Source: an uncultured Clostridia bacterium
GTDB taxonomy: Bacteria; Bacillota; Clostridia; UBA1381
DNA: 16,688 nt
Direction of reading: 5' to 3'
Assembly (NCBI GenBank): GCA_910585795.1
Contig: CAJUFV010000217.1
Location: forward strand, 1-16,688
Positions 6,191 through 13,458 of the stretch are shown here, piece by piece. Each line of letters starts with the position of its first letter. The first letter of the stretch is position 1. The position numbers and the translations under genes were made by a program. The notes beneath the pieces were generated by a model. The model was not told the DNA's origin. It made no database searches and saw nothing but the letters and a program-made list of their open reading frames with translations.

Positions 6191-6514
6191 ATGAAAAAGA
6201 TGCATGTTAAAAGAGGCGATATTGTAAAGGTTATCGCCGGTAAAGATAAAGGTAAAGAGGGCAAAATCATTACAGCAATTCCCGACAGCGGCAAGGTAAT
6301 TGTTGAGGGCGTGGCAGTTGCCAAAAGACATCAGAAGGCAAGAATGCAGGGACAGGAAAGCGGCATTATTCATAAGGAAATGCCGATTGATGTGTCAAAT
6401 GTAATGAGAGTCTGCTCAAAGTGCGGTAAGGCTGCAAGAACTGGTGTTAAGGTTTTTGAAGACGGTTCAAAAATGAGATACTGCAAAAAGTGTAATGCAG
6501 AGCTTAACGATTAA
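6191..6514 (+). CDS. rplX: 50S ribosomal protein L24 with zinc ribbon
   Basis: L24 starts assembly of the large subunit and sits near the tunnel exit. The 107-residue product has a KOW motif at residues 7-25 (KRGDIVKVIAGKDKGKEGK) and a C-terminal CxxC pair, C75/C78 and C98/C101, which should bind zinc. Zinc-ribbon L24 occurs in several Gram-positive and thermophilic groups; E. coli L24 lacks it. AAGGAGG lies ahead of the ATG. It is followed by rplE after 26 bases. Confidence 0.97.
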   Translation: MKKMHVKRGDIVKVIAGKDKGKEGKIITAIPDSGKVIVEGVAVAKRHQKARMQGQESGIIHKEMPIDVSNVMRVCSKCGKAARTGVKVFEDGSKMRYCKKCNAELND

Positions 6515-6540
6515 TTTTCGAGAGGAGGAAGATTCTAACA

Positions 6541-7080
6541 ATGAGTAGAATGCAAGATAAATATAATAAAGAAGTTGCTCCGGCTCTTATGGAGAAGTTC
6601 AGCTATAAAAGCACAATGCAAATACCTAAGCTCGACAAAATCGTTATAAATATCGGTATGGGTGAAGCTAAAGACAACCCGAAGGCAATTGAGGCTGCTT
6701 GCTCGGATTTAGCTGATATAACAGGTCAGAAGCCTATTATCACAAAGGCAAAGAAGTCAGTTGCTAACTTCAAGTTGAGAGAAGGAATGAACATTGGCTG
6801 TAAGGTAACACTGAGAAGCGACAAGATGTATGAGTTCATAGACAGATTTTTCAATGTCGCACTTCCGCGTGTAAGAGATTTCAGAGGTATCAATCCTAAT
6901 GGCTTCGATGGCAGAGGTAACTATTCTGTTGGTATCAAGGAACAGCTTATATTCCCTGAAATTGATTACGATAAGATTGACAAAATCAGAGGCATGGATA
7001 TTAACATTGTTACTACTGCAAAGACAGATGAAGAAGCCCGAGAGCTTTTGAAGTTGATGGGCGCTCCGTTTCGTTCATAA
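6541..7080 (+). CDS. rplE: 50S ribosomal protein L5
   Basis: L5 belongs to the 5S RNP in the central protuberance, together with L18 and 5S rRNA. The product has 179 residues, the normal length. Diagnostic stretches are PKLDKIVINIGMGEA (residues 29-43), GQKPIITKAKKSVANFKLREG and NYSVGIKEQLIFPEIDYDKI. GAGGAGGA lies before the ATG. The stop is directly followed by TTGACA, which looks like a -35 box but has no partner. rpsN starts 21 bases later. Confidence 0.98.
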   Translation: MSRMQDKYNKEVAPALMEKFSYKSTMQIPKLDKIVINIGMGEAKDNPKAIEAACSDLADITGQKPIITKAKKSVANFKLREGMNIGCKVTLRSDKMYEFIDRFFNVALPRVRDFRGINPNGFDGRGNYSVGIKEQLIFPEIDYDKIDKIRGMDINIVTTAKTDEEARELLKLMGAPFRS

Positions 7081-7101
7081 TTGACAAGGGAGGATTTAGC
7101 A

Positions 7102-7287
7102 ATGGCAAGAAAAGCAATGGTTATAAAACAGCAGAGGAAGCCTAAGCATTCAACACAGGCATATACAAGATGTAAGATTTGCGGAAGACCGCATGCTTAT
7201 CTCAGAAAATTTGGTATCTGCCGTATTTGCTTTAGGGAATTGGCTTATAAGGGTCAGATTCCAGGCGTAAGAAAAGCAAGCTGGTAA
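7102..7287 (+). CDS. rpsN: 30S ribosomal protein S14, zinc-binding short form
   Basis: S14 is placed in the small-subunit head near S3 and S10. The 61-residue product is the short zinc form (also called rpsZ), with C24/C27 and C40/C43 as CKIC and CRIC pairs, and the end GQIPGVRKASW. The ATG at 7102 is preceded by AAGGGAGG (7086-7093). An upstream in-frame TTG at 7081 would add seven residues not seen in the family, so it was not used. Downstream is a 139-base gap full of inverted repeats. Confidence 0.97.
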   Translation: MARKAMVIKQQRKPKHSTQAYTRCKICGRPHAYLRKFGICRICFRELAYKGQIPGVRKASW

Positions 7288-7293
7288 AATATA

Positions 7294-7418
7294 GGCTTCA
7301 AAACAGAAGCTGTAACGAGAGACAAATCATTTATGGTTTGTGTAATATAAGAAGTAAAACAACTTGCATTGGCAAGTTGCAGCAAGCAAATCATCAAGAT
7401 TTGTGAAGCGTAAGGAGG
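7294..7418 (+). promoter_or_regulatory. Nested inverted-repeat RNA element upstream of rpsH
   Basis: Local hairpins are possible at 7295-7299 with 7306-7310 (GCTTC/GAAGC), 7322-7328 with 7335-7341 (ACAAATC/GGTTTGT), 7360-7367 with 7372-7379 (CAACTTGC/GCAAGTTG, perfect, loop ATTG) and 7387-7392 with 7398-7403 (CAAATC/GATTTG). The same arms can instead form one nested stem: 7295-7299 with 7405-7409, 7322-7328 with 7398-7404 (seven perfect pairs), and 7335-7341 with 7386-7392, capped by the central 7360-7379 hairpin. The nested form ends two bases before AAGGAGG (7412-7418) of rpsH. A switch or S8 binding site is an inference. Confidence 0.55.
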
Positions 7419-7426
7419 TAAAATAA

Positions 7427-7825
7427 ATGCAAATAACTGACCCAATCGCAGATTTGCTTACAAGAATAAGAAATGCAAGCTCATCAAAGCATGAGACAGT
7501 TGATGTTCCTGCTTCAAATATGAAAAAGGCAATAGTTGAGATTCTTAATGACGAAGGCTATATTAACGGCTATCAGGTAATTGAGGACGGAAAGCAGGGC
7601 GTTATCAGAATTAACCTGAAATACGGTCCTAATAAGGAAAGAGTTATCAGTGGGCTAAAAAGAGTTTCTAAGCCAGGTCTCAGATTTTATGCCGGTGTTG
7701 ACGAAGTTCCAAGAGTATTAAAGGGACTGGGTATAGCAATTATATCAACATCAAAGGGCGTTATGACAGACAAAGAAGCGAGAAAGCAGCATGTTGGCGG
7801 CGAAGTATTAGCTTTTGTTTGGTAA
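7427..7825 (+). CDS. rpsH: 30S ribosomal protein S8
   Basis: S8 binds helix 21 of 16S rRNA early in assembly and in E. coli represses the spc operon by binding its mRNA. The product has 132 residues. It begins MQITDPIADLLTRIRNAS and ends with the signature STSKGVMTDKEARK then HVGGEVLAFVW. AAGGAGG (7412-7418) lies eight bases upstream of the ATG. It is flanked by unusually long gaps for this cluster, 139 bases before and 178 after. Confidence 0.98.
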   Translation: MQITDPIADLLTRIRNASSSKHETVDVPASNMKKAIVEILNDEGYINGYQVIEDGKQGVIRINLKYGPNKERVISGLKRVSKPGLRFYAGVDEVPRVLKGLGIAIISTSKGVMTDKEARKQHVGGEVLAFVW

Positions 7826-8003
7826 TTGCGGTTAATTTCTTCGTTATTAGAAATGAAAGTGCTGTACTGTGTATATACATTGTCGGTGTCATTTTGTTTT
7901 AAATAACGGGAAAATATATGGCAATTGAAATTTAATAAAATAACTGAAAACCTGAACGGAGCGAATCCGCACAGAGTAAATTTAAGTTAAGGAGGAAAAT
8001 CCT
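7826..8003 (+). other. Long AT-rich gap between rpsH and rplF
   Basis: This 178-base stretch holds no gene and no good promoter pair. A six-pair hairpin, ATTTCT (7835-7840) with AGAAAT (7849-7854), lies just after rpsH. TGTATATACA (7870-7879) is a perfect ten-base palindrome. A short hairpin CGGA/TCCG (7957-7969) precedes the rplF Shine-Dalgarno TAAGGAGG (7988-7995). Its role is unknown. Confidence 0.4.
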
Positions 8004-8552
8004 ATGTCAAGAATAGGTAAGTTACCTATCACTGTTCCTGCCGGCGTGGAGGTAAAAATCAGTGATACGAATGAAATTACAGTAAAAGGCAAGAACGGAA
8101 CACTTTCAAGACAGCTTCATCCTGATATGATTATTAAGATGGCAGATGGAGTTATAACAGTGGAGCGTCCGTCAGAAAATAAAATGCATAAATCTTTGCA
8201 TGGTCTTACAAGAACACTTGTAAACAACATGGTTGTTGGTGTTACTGAAGGATTTACAAAGGAGCTTGAAATCAACGGTGTTGGTTACAGAGCGGCTATG
8301 CAGGGCAAGACTCTTAATCTGAGTCTTGGTTATTCACACCCTGTATTGTACGAGGCAAAGGAAGGAGTCACTATTGAGGTTCCCGCTCCTAATAAAATCC
8401 TTGTAAAGGGCGCTAATAAAGAAGATGTTGGAGCTACCGCGGCTAAAATCAGAGAGTTCAGACAGCCTGAACCATATAAGGGTAAGGGTATCAAGTATAT
8501 TGATGAACATATCAGACGTAAAGAAGGTAAAGCGGGAGCTAAGAAGAAATAA
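8004..8552 (+). CDS. rplF: 50S ribosomal protein L6
   Basis: L6 lies near the GTPase-associated centre and contacts the sarcin-ricin loop region. The product has 182 residues with the two repeated L6 folds. Visible hallmarks are MSRIGKLPITVPAGV at the start, GVGYRAAMQGKTLNLSLGYSHPV in the middle (about residues 92-114) and the QPEPYKGKGIKY motif at about 152-163, followed by a lysine-rich tail. TAAGGAGG is eight bases before the ATG. rplR follows after 19 bases. Confidence 0.98.
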   Translation: MSRIGKLPITVPAGVEVKISDTNEITVKGKNGTLSRQLHPDMIIKMADGVITVERPSENKMHKSLHGLTRTLVNNMVVGVTEGFTKELEINGVGYRAAMQGKTLNLSLGYSHPVLYEAKEGVTIEVPAPNKILVKGANKEDVGATAAKIREFRQPEPYKGKGIKYIDEHIRRKEGKAGAKKK

Positions 8553-8571
8553 TTGAAAGGAGTGTTCTTAA

Positions 8572-8931
8572 ATGATTAAGAAGATAGATAAAAAAGCGGC
8601 AAGAATTCGTCGTCATCAGAGAGTTAGAAAGAACATCTCCGGCACGGCGGAGAGACCTCGTCTAAACGTATTTAGAAGTGCAAAGCATATATACGCTCAG
8701 ATTATCGATGATGTAAAGGGCGCTACATTGGTGGCTGCTTCAAGCATGGATAAGGATTTTGAGGGCTACGGCGGCAATGTTGACGGAGCAAAGGCTGTGG
8801 GCAAGAAAATTGCTGAAAAGGCTGCTGCGGCAGGCATTAAGGAAGTAGTATTCGATAGAGGCGGATATGTATATCACGGCAGAGTTGCTGCTCTTGCAGA
8901 AGGCGCAAGAGAAGGCGGCTTGGAATTCTAA
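8572..8931 (+). CDS. rplR: 50S ribosomal protein L18
   Basis: L18 binds 5S rRNA together with L5 in the central protuberance. The 119-residue product has a basic N-terminal RIRRHQRVRKNISGTAERP, then LNVFRSAKHIYAQIIDD and the C-terminal FDRGGYVYHGRVAALAEGAR, all expected. AAAGGAGT lies upstream of the ATG. Size and order (rplF-rplR-rpsE) are as in most bacteria. Confidence 0.98.
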   Translation: MIKKIDKKAARIRRHQRVRKNISGTAERPRLNVFRSAKHIYAQIIDDVKGATLVAASSMDKDFEGYGGNVDGAKAVGKKIAEKAAAAGIKEVVFDRGGYVYHGRVAALAEGAREGGLEF

Positions 8932-8951
8932 TAGAAGGAGGACGAAAACAA

Positions 8952-9455
8952 GTGACTGAAAGATTAGACGTAGAAGCGTTAGAGCTTGAAGAAAATGTCG
9001 TAGCAATCAATCGTGTTGCTAAAACCGTTAAGGGCGGTAGAACAATGAGATTCAGTGCGCTGGTCGTTGTTGGTGACAGAAATGGTCATGTAGGCTTCGG
9101 TCAGGGTAAGGCTGCTGAAATTCCGGACGCAATCAGAAAAGGTATTGACAGCGCAAAGAAGAATGTTATCACTGTTCCTCTTGTTGGTACAACAATACCT
9201 CATGAAGTAATGGGCATTCAAGGCGCGGGCAAGGTTCTTCTTAAACCTGCCACACAGGGTACCGGCGTTATCGCAGGCGGCGCTGCGCGTGCAGTGCTTG
9301 AGCTTGCAGGTGTAAAGGATATCAGAGCAAAGAGTCTGCGTTCAAATAATAAAAGAAATGTAGTTAGTGCTACTGTACAGGGTTTGTCAGAGCTAAAGCA
9401 GATTGAAGAGGTTGCGAAGCTTCGAGGCAAGACTGTGGACCAAATCAGAGGTTAA
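8952..9455 (+). CDS. rpsE: 30S ribosomal protein S5
   Basis: S5 is involved in translational fidelity and lies at the mRNA entry channel with S3 and S4. The product has 167 residues and starts with GTG at 8952, with GAAGGAGGA nine to ten bases upstream. An N-terminal double-stranded RNA-binding-like domain carries VNRV-type core NRVAKTVKGGRTMRFSALVV, GHVGFGQGKA follows, and the C-terminal domain shows AGVKDIRAKSLRSNN. No change is obvious in the spectinomycin loop. rpmD follows after 17 bases. Confidence 0.98.
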   Translation: MTERLDVEALELEENVVAINRVAKTVKGGRTMRFSALVVVGDRNGHVGFGQGKAAEIPDAIRKGIDSAKKNVITVPLVGTTIPHEVMGIQGAGKVLLKPATQGTGVIAGGAARAVLELAGVKDIRAKSLRSNNKRNVVSATVQGLSELKQIEEVAKLRGKTVDQIRG

Positions 9456-9472
9456 GAGGAGGCACGCGATAA

Positions 9473-9652
9473 ATGGCTAAGCTTAGAATTACATTAGTTA
9501 AAAGTACAATCGGCAGAAAAAAGGATCAGATTGCAACTGTCGAGGCTTTAGGACTAAAGAAAATAAGAAGTGTTGTTGAACATAATGACACACCTCAGAT
9601 TAGAGGAATGATAAATAAGGTTTCTCATCTGATAACAGTTGAAGAAAACTAA
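9473..9652 (+). CDS. rpmD: 50S ribosomal protein L30
   Basis: L30 is a small protein of the large subunit and is typical of this position between rpsE and rplO. Translating from ATG 9473 gives 59 residues ending in TAA at 9650-9652. The sequence reads MAKLRITLVKSTIGRKKDQI, then ATVEALGLKKIRSVVEHNDT, then PQIRGMINKVSHLITVEEN. The KSTIGRKKDQ and LGLKKI motifs and the PxIRGMI turn are diagnostic. GAGGAGG precedes the start. It is a normal-length family member. Confidence 0.97.
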   Translation: MAKLRITLVKSTIGRKKDQIATVEALGLKKIRSVVEHNDTPQIRGMINKVSHLITVEEN

Positions 9653-9671
9653 TAGCAAGGAGGTGCAGCAA

Positions 9672-10112
9672 ATGAACTTAAACGAATTAAAGCCTGCTGA
9701 AGGTTCCAAGTTCGCTCCAAAAAGAGTCGGCAGAGGTATCGGAAGCGGAACAGGTAAAACTTCGGGAAAAGGTCATAAAGGACAGAACGCACGTTCAGGC
9801 GGCGGCGTAAGACCTGGCTTTGAAGGCGGTCAGATGCCACTTTACAGAAGACTTCCTAAACGTGGTTTTAAGAATATATTTGCAAAGCAGTATGTAGCTG
9901 TTAACGTTGAAGAGCTTAACAAGCTTGAGGATGGAACTGAGGTTACGGCTGAAGTATTGAAGGAAAATGGTATTATCAGCAAAACTCTTGACGGTGTTAA
10001 GGTTTTGGGCAGAGGTGAGCTTACAAAGAAGCTTACTGTAAAGGTTGCAAAGATGAGTGCTTCTGCAAAGGAAAAAATAGAAAAGGCAGGCGGAAAGGCA
10101 GAGGTGATGTAA
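9672..10112 (+). CDS. rplO: 50S ribosomal protein L15
   Basis: L15 joins late in large-subunit assembly and contacts many 23S rRNA segments through a long glycine-rich extension. The product has 146 residues. The N-terminal part carries GRGIGSGTGKTSGKGHKGQN (20-39), SGGGVRPGFEGGQMPLYRRL and PKRGF (62-66). The ATG at 9672 is chosen because AAGGAGG (9657-9663) lies eight bases upstream; the open frame extends to 9639 inside rpmD, without ribosome binding site. The stop is one base before the secY GTG. Confidence 0.97.
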   Translation: MNLNELKPAEGSKFAPKRVGRGIGSGTGKTSGKGHKGQNARSGGGVRPGFEGGQMPLYRRLPKRGFKNIFAKQYVAVNVEELNKLEDGTEVTAEVLKENGIISKTLDGVKVLGRGELTKKLTVKVAKMSASAKEKIEKAGGKAEVM

Positions 10113-10113
10113 G

Positions 10114-11433
10114 GTGCTTCAGACTTTAAGAAACGCATGGAAAATTCCTGACTTACGTCGTAGAATTCTATTTACATTAATGATGCTTATTGTATTCAGA
10201 TTTGGCGCTCATATTCCGGTGCCGTATCTTAGCACAGAAGCGATGCAGGCTTTCCTGGGCAATGGAGGTACTGACCTGTTCAGTCTGTTTGATGTCTTTA
10301 CAGGCGGCGCGTTTTCAAACGCGACAGTTATGGCAATGGGTGTTTCACCATACATTAACGCATCTATTATTGTTCAGCTTTTGACAGTTGCTATTCCGTC
10401 TCTGGAACGTCTTGCAAAGGAAGGCGTAGAGGGAAGAAAAAAGATAAACAAGATTACAAGATATTTAGGTATTGCCCTTGCGTTTGTGCAGGGAGCTGGA
10501 CTGTATGTAACTCTGTATAATATGGGCAATGCAATTACAAATCCAAGCGTGCTTACATTTTTTGTAATCGTTCTTACGTTCACCGCGGGTACAGCGTTTA
10601 TTATCTGGCTTGGTGAGCTTATAACTGAAAAGGGTCTTGGAAATGGTGTGTCGCTTATCATTTTTGCGGGTATCGTTTCAAGAATTCCTACAGCTGCGTA
10701 TAATCTGTATCAGATGAAGCTGAGTACAGGTGTTACAGCCGGAGGACTTGTATTTCTTGCGGCAGTTGTAATCGTAGCAATTGTGGCAATCACATTTGTT
10801 GTATTTTTCTCGGATGCTGAACGCAGAATTCCTGTTCAGTACGCGAAGCGCGTTGTGGGCAGAAAGATGTATGGCGGTCAGAGTACTAATATTCCGATTA
10901 AGGTTGCGGCAGGCGGTGTTATGCCGATTATTTTTGCTTCATCAATTATGGCATTCCCAGCGACAATCGTAAGATTGGTAACAGGAGGGAATATGCCTCA
11001 GACAGGTCTTGGTTATTATATTCTTGGATGTCTGTCGGCAGGCTATGCTTCTCAATGGTGGACTAGTGTCGTTTACGCTGTGTTATATGCGCTGCTTATA
11101 CTGTTCTTCACATATTTCTACTCATCAATCCAGTTCAACCCGATTGAGCTTGCAAATAATATGAAGAAGAGCGGCGGATATATTCCTGGTATCAGACCAG
11201 GTAAACCGACAAGCGATTATATAGGAAAGATTTCTTCAAGATTAAATCTTATAGGAGCATTTTTCCTTGCAGTAATTGCTATAATGCCGGTAATTGTCGG
11301 CGCTATATTCAATATCACATCTCTTCAGATTGGCGGTACGTCACTGCTGATTATGGAAGGTGTTGCTCTTGAAACAGTAAGACAAATTGAATCACAGATG
11401 ACCATGCGTCATTATAAAGGTTTCCTTGAATAA
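10114..11433 (+). CDS. secY: Preprotein translocase channel subunit SecY
   Basis: SecY is the membrane channel of the Sec translocon and works with SecE, SecG and SecA. The 439-residue product has the pattern of ten membrane helices, starting near residues 18-38. Family motifs are GLGNGVSLIIFAGI (174-187), the cytosolic loop ERRIPVQYAKR (236-246) that contacts SecA or the ribosome, and NPIELANNMKKSGG followed by IPGIRPGKPT (342-366). It starts with GTG one base after rplO, with GAGGTGAT (10101-10108) as ribosome binding site, so it is probably coupled to L15 translation. A 65-base gap to adk contains no clear terminator. Confidence 0.98.
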   Translation: MLQTLRNAWKIPDLRRRILFTLMMLIVFRFGAHIPVPYLSTEAMQAFLGNGGTDLFSLFDVFTGGAFSNATVMAMGVSPYINASIIVQLLTVAIPSLERLAKEGVEGRKKINKITRYLGIALAFVQGAGLYVTLYNMGNAITNPSVLTFFVIVLTFTAGTAFIIWLGELITEKGLGNGVSLIIFAGIVSRIPTAAYNLYQMKLSTGVTAGGLVFLAAVVIVAIVAITFVVFFSDAERRIPVQYAKRVVGRKMYGGQSTNIPIKVAAGGVMPIIFASSIMAFPATIVRLVTGGNMPQTGLGYYILGCLSAGYASQWWTSVVYAVLYALLILFFTYFYSSIQFNPIELANNMKKSGGYIPGIRPGKPTSDYIGKISSRLNLIGAFFLAVIAIMPVIVGAIFNITSLQIGGTSLLIMEGVALETVRQIESQMTMRHYKGFLE

Positions 11434-11498
11434 AGATTACGTATTGATATATTGAAATAATCTGAGATTTAACATCATAAAGGAAGGCGGTATTTAAT

Positions 11499-12137
11499 AT
11501 GAATTTGGTATTAATGGGACCTCCGGGAGCCGGTAAGGGTACTCAGGGAGAAATTTTATCAAAGCGTCTTGGCATTAACACTATTTCAACAGGTGTTATG
11601 CTTAGAACCGCCATCAAGGAGCAGACAGAAATCGGTAAAAGTGTTGAAAAGCTTATTAATGCCGGCCAGCTTGTTCCGGATGACGTAATGGTTGAGCTTA
11701 TAAAAGAAAGATTGCAAAAGCCTGATTGCGCGAATGGTTTTATCCTTGATGGATTCCCGCGCACAACAGCTCAGGCAGAAGCGTTAACTGATTCAGGCGT
11801 GAAGATAGACAAAGTACTGTCGCTTGAGGTTGATGATGAAAAGATTGTAGAACGGCTTTCATCTAGACGTGAGTGTTCAAAGTGCGGCGCTCCGTATAAT
11901 GTAATCTCAAATAAGCCTGAAAATGAAGGAAAATGTGATAAATGCGGAGGAGAATTAATTCAGCGCGCTGATGATAATTTAGATACTATTAAAAATAGAC
12001 TTAATATTTATCACGAGCAGACAGAGCCAATAAAGGAATACTATAAAAAGGCGGGACTTCTTGTGACTGCTAAGGGTGAAGAGCGGTTTGAGGATACTAC
12101 CAGAAATGTTGCGAAGGCTTTGGGACTTGAGGTGTGA
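11499..12137 (+). CDS. adk: Adenylate kinase, zinc-lid form
   Basis: Adenylate kinase interconverts ATP plus AMP and two ADP in the cytosol. The 212-residue product has the P-loop GPPGAGKG (7-14), AMP-site R36 and DGFPR (84-88), and catalytic arginines R119, R123, R156 and R167 in E. coli numbering. The LID carries C126/C129 and C146/C149, so it should bind zinc. Residue 33, commonly Asp in STGDMLR, is Val here. Arginine codons include CGG and CGC, unlike the ribosomal genes. AGGAAGGCGG precedes the ATG; the gene ends three bases before the map ATG. Confidence 0.98.
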   Translation: MNLVLMGPPGAGKGTQGEILSKRLGINTISTGVMLRTAIKEQTEIGKSVEKLINAGQLVPDDVMVELIKERLQKPDCANGFILDGFPRTTAQAEALTDSGVKIDKVLSLEVDDEKIVERLSSRRECSKCGAPYNVISNKPENEGKCDKCGGELIQRADDNLDTIKNRLNIYHEQTEPIKEYYKKAGLLVTAKGEERFEDTTRNVAKALGLEV

Positions 12138-12140
12138 TTG

Positions 12141-12887
12141 ATGATAACTATAAAATCTGCTAATCAGGTCGAAAAAATGCGCGCGTCGGCTAAAATCACC
12201 AAAGAGGCTCTTGAACTCATTGAAAGACATATAAAGCCAGGGGTGAATACGGCGCATCTTGATAAAATTGCGTATGATTTTATTATTTCAAAAGGCGGCA
12301 AGCCTAATTTCCTCAATTATAATGGTTTTCCGGGAAGTATATGCGCGTCTGTGAATGACGAGGTGGTTCACGGGATACCAAGTAAAAAGGCTGTGCTCAA
12401 GGAAGGCGATATAATAAGCATTGACATGGGTACCGTGCTTGACGGATGGCACAGCGATGCCGCAAGAACCTTTGGAGTCGGACAGATTTCGAAAGAAGCG
12501 CAGCGGCTTATAGACGTGACTCGTCAGAGCTTTTTTGAGGGATTAAAATATCTTAAACACGGTGCCAAATTAGGTGATGTTTCGTCAGCAATTCAGAATT
12601 ATGCGGAAAAGTATGGTTACGGTGTTGTGCGGGACCTTGTGGGACACGGCATAGGACAACATCTTCACGAGGAACCAAGCGTGCCGAATTTTGGCAGGGC
12701 AGGACACGGGGTAAAGCTGGCAGCAGGTATGACGCTTGCCATTGAGCCTATGATTAATGCCGGAACGTATAAAGTGGCAGTTCTTGATGATGACTGGACT
12801 GTTGTAACTAATGACGGAAGCTTATCAGCCCACTATGAAAACACTGTATTAATTACAAGAGACGATTATGAGATATTGACGTTGTAG
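12141..12887 (+). CDS. map: Type I methionine aminopeptidase
   Basis: The enzyme removes the initiator methionine from nascent proteins when the second residue is small. The 248-residue product has all five metal ligands: D95 (in SIDMG), D106, H169 (VGHGIG), E202 (AIEP) and E233 (HYEN), plus the substrate-contacting H78 in VVHGIP. No N-terminal zinc finger is present, as expected for class Ia. ATG 12141 fits GAGGTG (12129-12134) with six bases of spacing; the TTG at 12138 would be only three bases away. Arginine codons are mixed, including CGG, CGC and AGG, suggesting lower expression than the ribosomal genes. Confidence 0.97.
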   Translation: MITIKSANQVEKMRASAKITKEALELIERHIKPGVNTAHLDKIAYDFIISKGGKPNFLNYNGFPGSICASVNDEVVHGIPSKKAVLKEGDIISIDMGTVLDGWHSDAARTFGVGQISKEAQRLIDVTRQSFFEGLKYLKHGAKLGDVSSAIQNYAEKYGYGVVRDLVGHGIGQHLHEEPSVPNFGRAGHGVKLAAGMTLAIEPMINAGTYKVAVLDDDWTVVTNDGSLSAHYENTVLITRDDYEILTL

Positions 12888-12896
12888 GAGTAAGAT

Positions 12897-13154
12897 ATGG
12901 ATATTGTAGAGGGTTCAGTAGTCCGTTCTATTGCAGGACGGGATAAGGGCGATTTATTTATAGTTTTGTTAAGAGAAGGCAATTTTGTATATCTTGCCAA
13001 CGGAGAATTAAGAAAGGTAGACCGCCCGAAAAAGAAAAAGCTCAAGCATCTTCAGGGTACAAATTCTGTTTCCGAATTTATTCAAAACAAATTGAGTATA
13101 CAGGGAAAGGTTACGAACTCTGAGGTGCGAAAAGCATTGGCGGAATTTAATTGA
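12897..13154 (+). CDS. KOW-domain RNA-binding protein (L14e-like), function unknown
   Basis: This 85-residue basic protein has an N-terminal KOW-type segment, EGSVVRSIAGRDKGDLFIV (about 5-23), then GELRKVDRPKKKKLKHLQGT (36-55), and a C-terminal SEVRKALAEF. Similar small proteins, usually annotated KOW or L14e-like RNA-binding proteins, occur between map and infA in many Clostridia. From memory, the RDKG, LRKV and PKKKKLKHLQ parts are the family's conserved core. The product presumably binds rRNA or mRNA. The Shine-Dalgarno TAGGAG (12885-12890) overlaps the map stop. Arginine codons are mixed, as in map. Confidence 0.85.
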   Translation: MDIVEGSVVRSIAGRDKGDLFIVLLREGNFVYLANGELRKVDRPKKKKLKHLQGTNSVSEFIQNKLSIQGKVTNSEVRKALAEFN

Positions 13155-13175
13155 TGTTTCTAAGGAGGATGTAGC

Positions 13176-13394
13176 GTGGCTAAGGAAGATGTCTTAGAAT
13201 TAGAAGGCACGGTTGTTGAAAACCTGCCGAACGCAATGTTTAAAGTTGAGCTTGAAAATGGGCATCAGGTGTTGGCGCATATTTCAGGCAAGCTGAGAAT
13301 GAATTTCATAAAGATTTTGCCGGGGGATAAGGTAACTCTTGAAATGAGTCCTTATGATTTGACAAGAGGCAGAATTACATGGAGAAGTAAATAG
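13176..13394 (+). CDS. infA: Translation initiation factor IF-1
   Basis: IF-1 binds the A site of the 30S subunit and helps IF-2 and IF-3 during initiation. The 72-residue product is a single OB fold with AKEDVLELEGTVVENLPNA at the start, FKVELENGHQVLAHISGKLR and the end SPYDLTRGRITWR, a near-perfect family match. It starts with GTG at 13176, supported by TAAGGAGG about eight bases upstream. The 64-base gap to rpmJ holds a possible six-pair stem, GTTCGG (13406-13411) with CCGGAC (13429-13434), without a T tract. Confidence 0.98.
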   Translation: MAKEDVLELEGTVVENLPNAMFKVELENGHQVLAHISGKLRMNFIKILPGDKVTLEMSPYDLTRGRITWRSK

Positions 13395-13458
13395 TTTGGT
13401 TCACTGTTCGGTGTATTCCGAGTTTTAGCCGGACAATAATCAGAAGGAGGTAATTGGA

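Noticed and set aside
7081..7086. Perfect TTGACA right after rplE, possible promoter for rpsN.
   Set aside because: No -10 box at 16-18 bases; the region there is already coding rpsN. It is a chance match at the gene junction.
7823..8003. Possible promoter for rplF in the long gap, for example TTGAAA at 7925-7930.
   Set aside because: No acceptable -10 hexamer at 16-18 bases from this or from TTGTCG at 7880-7885.
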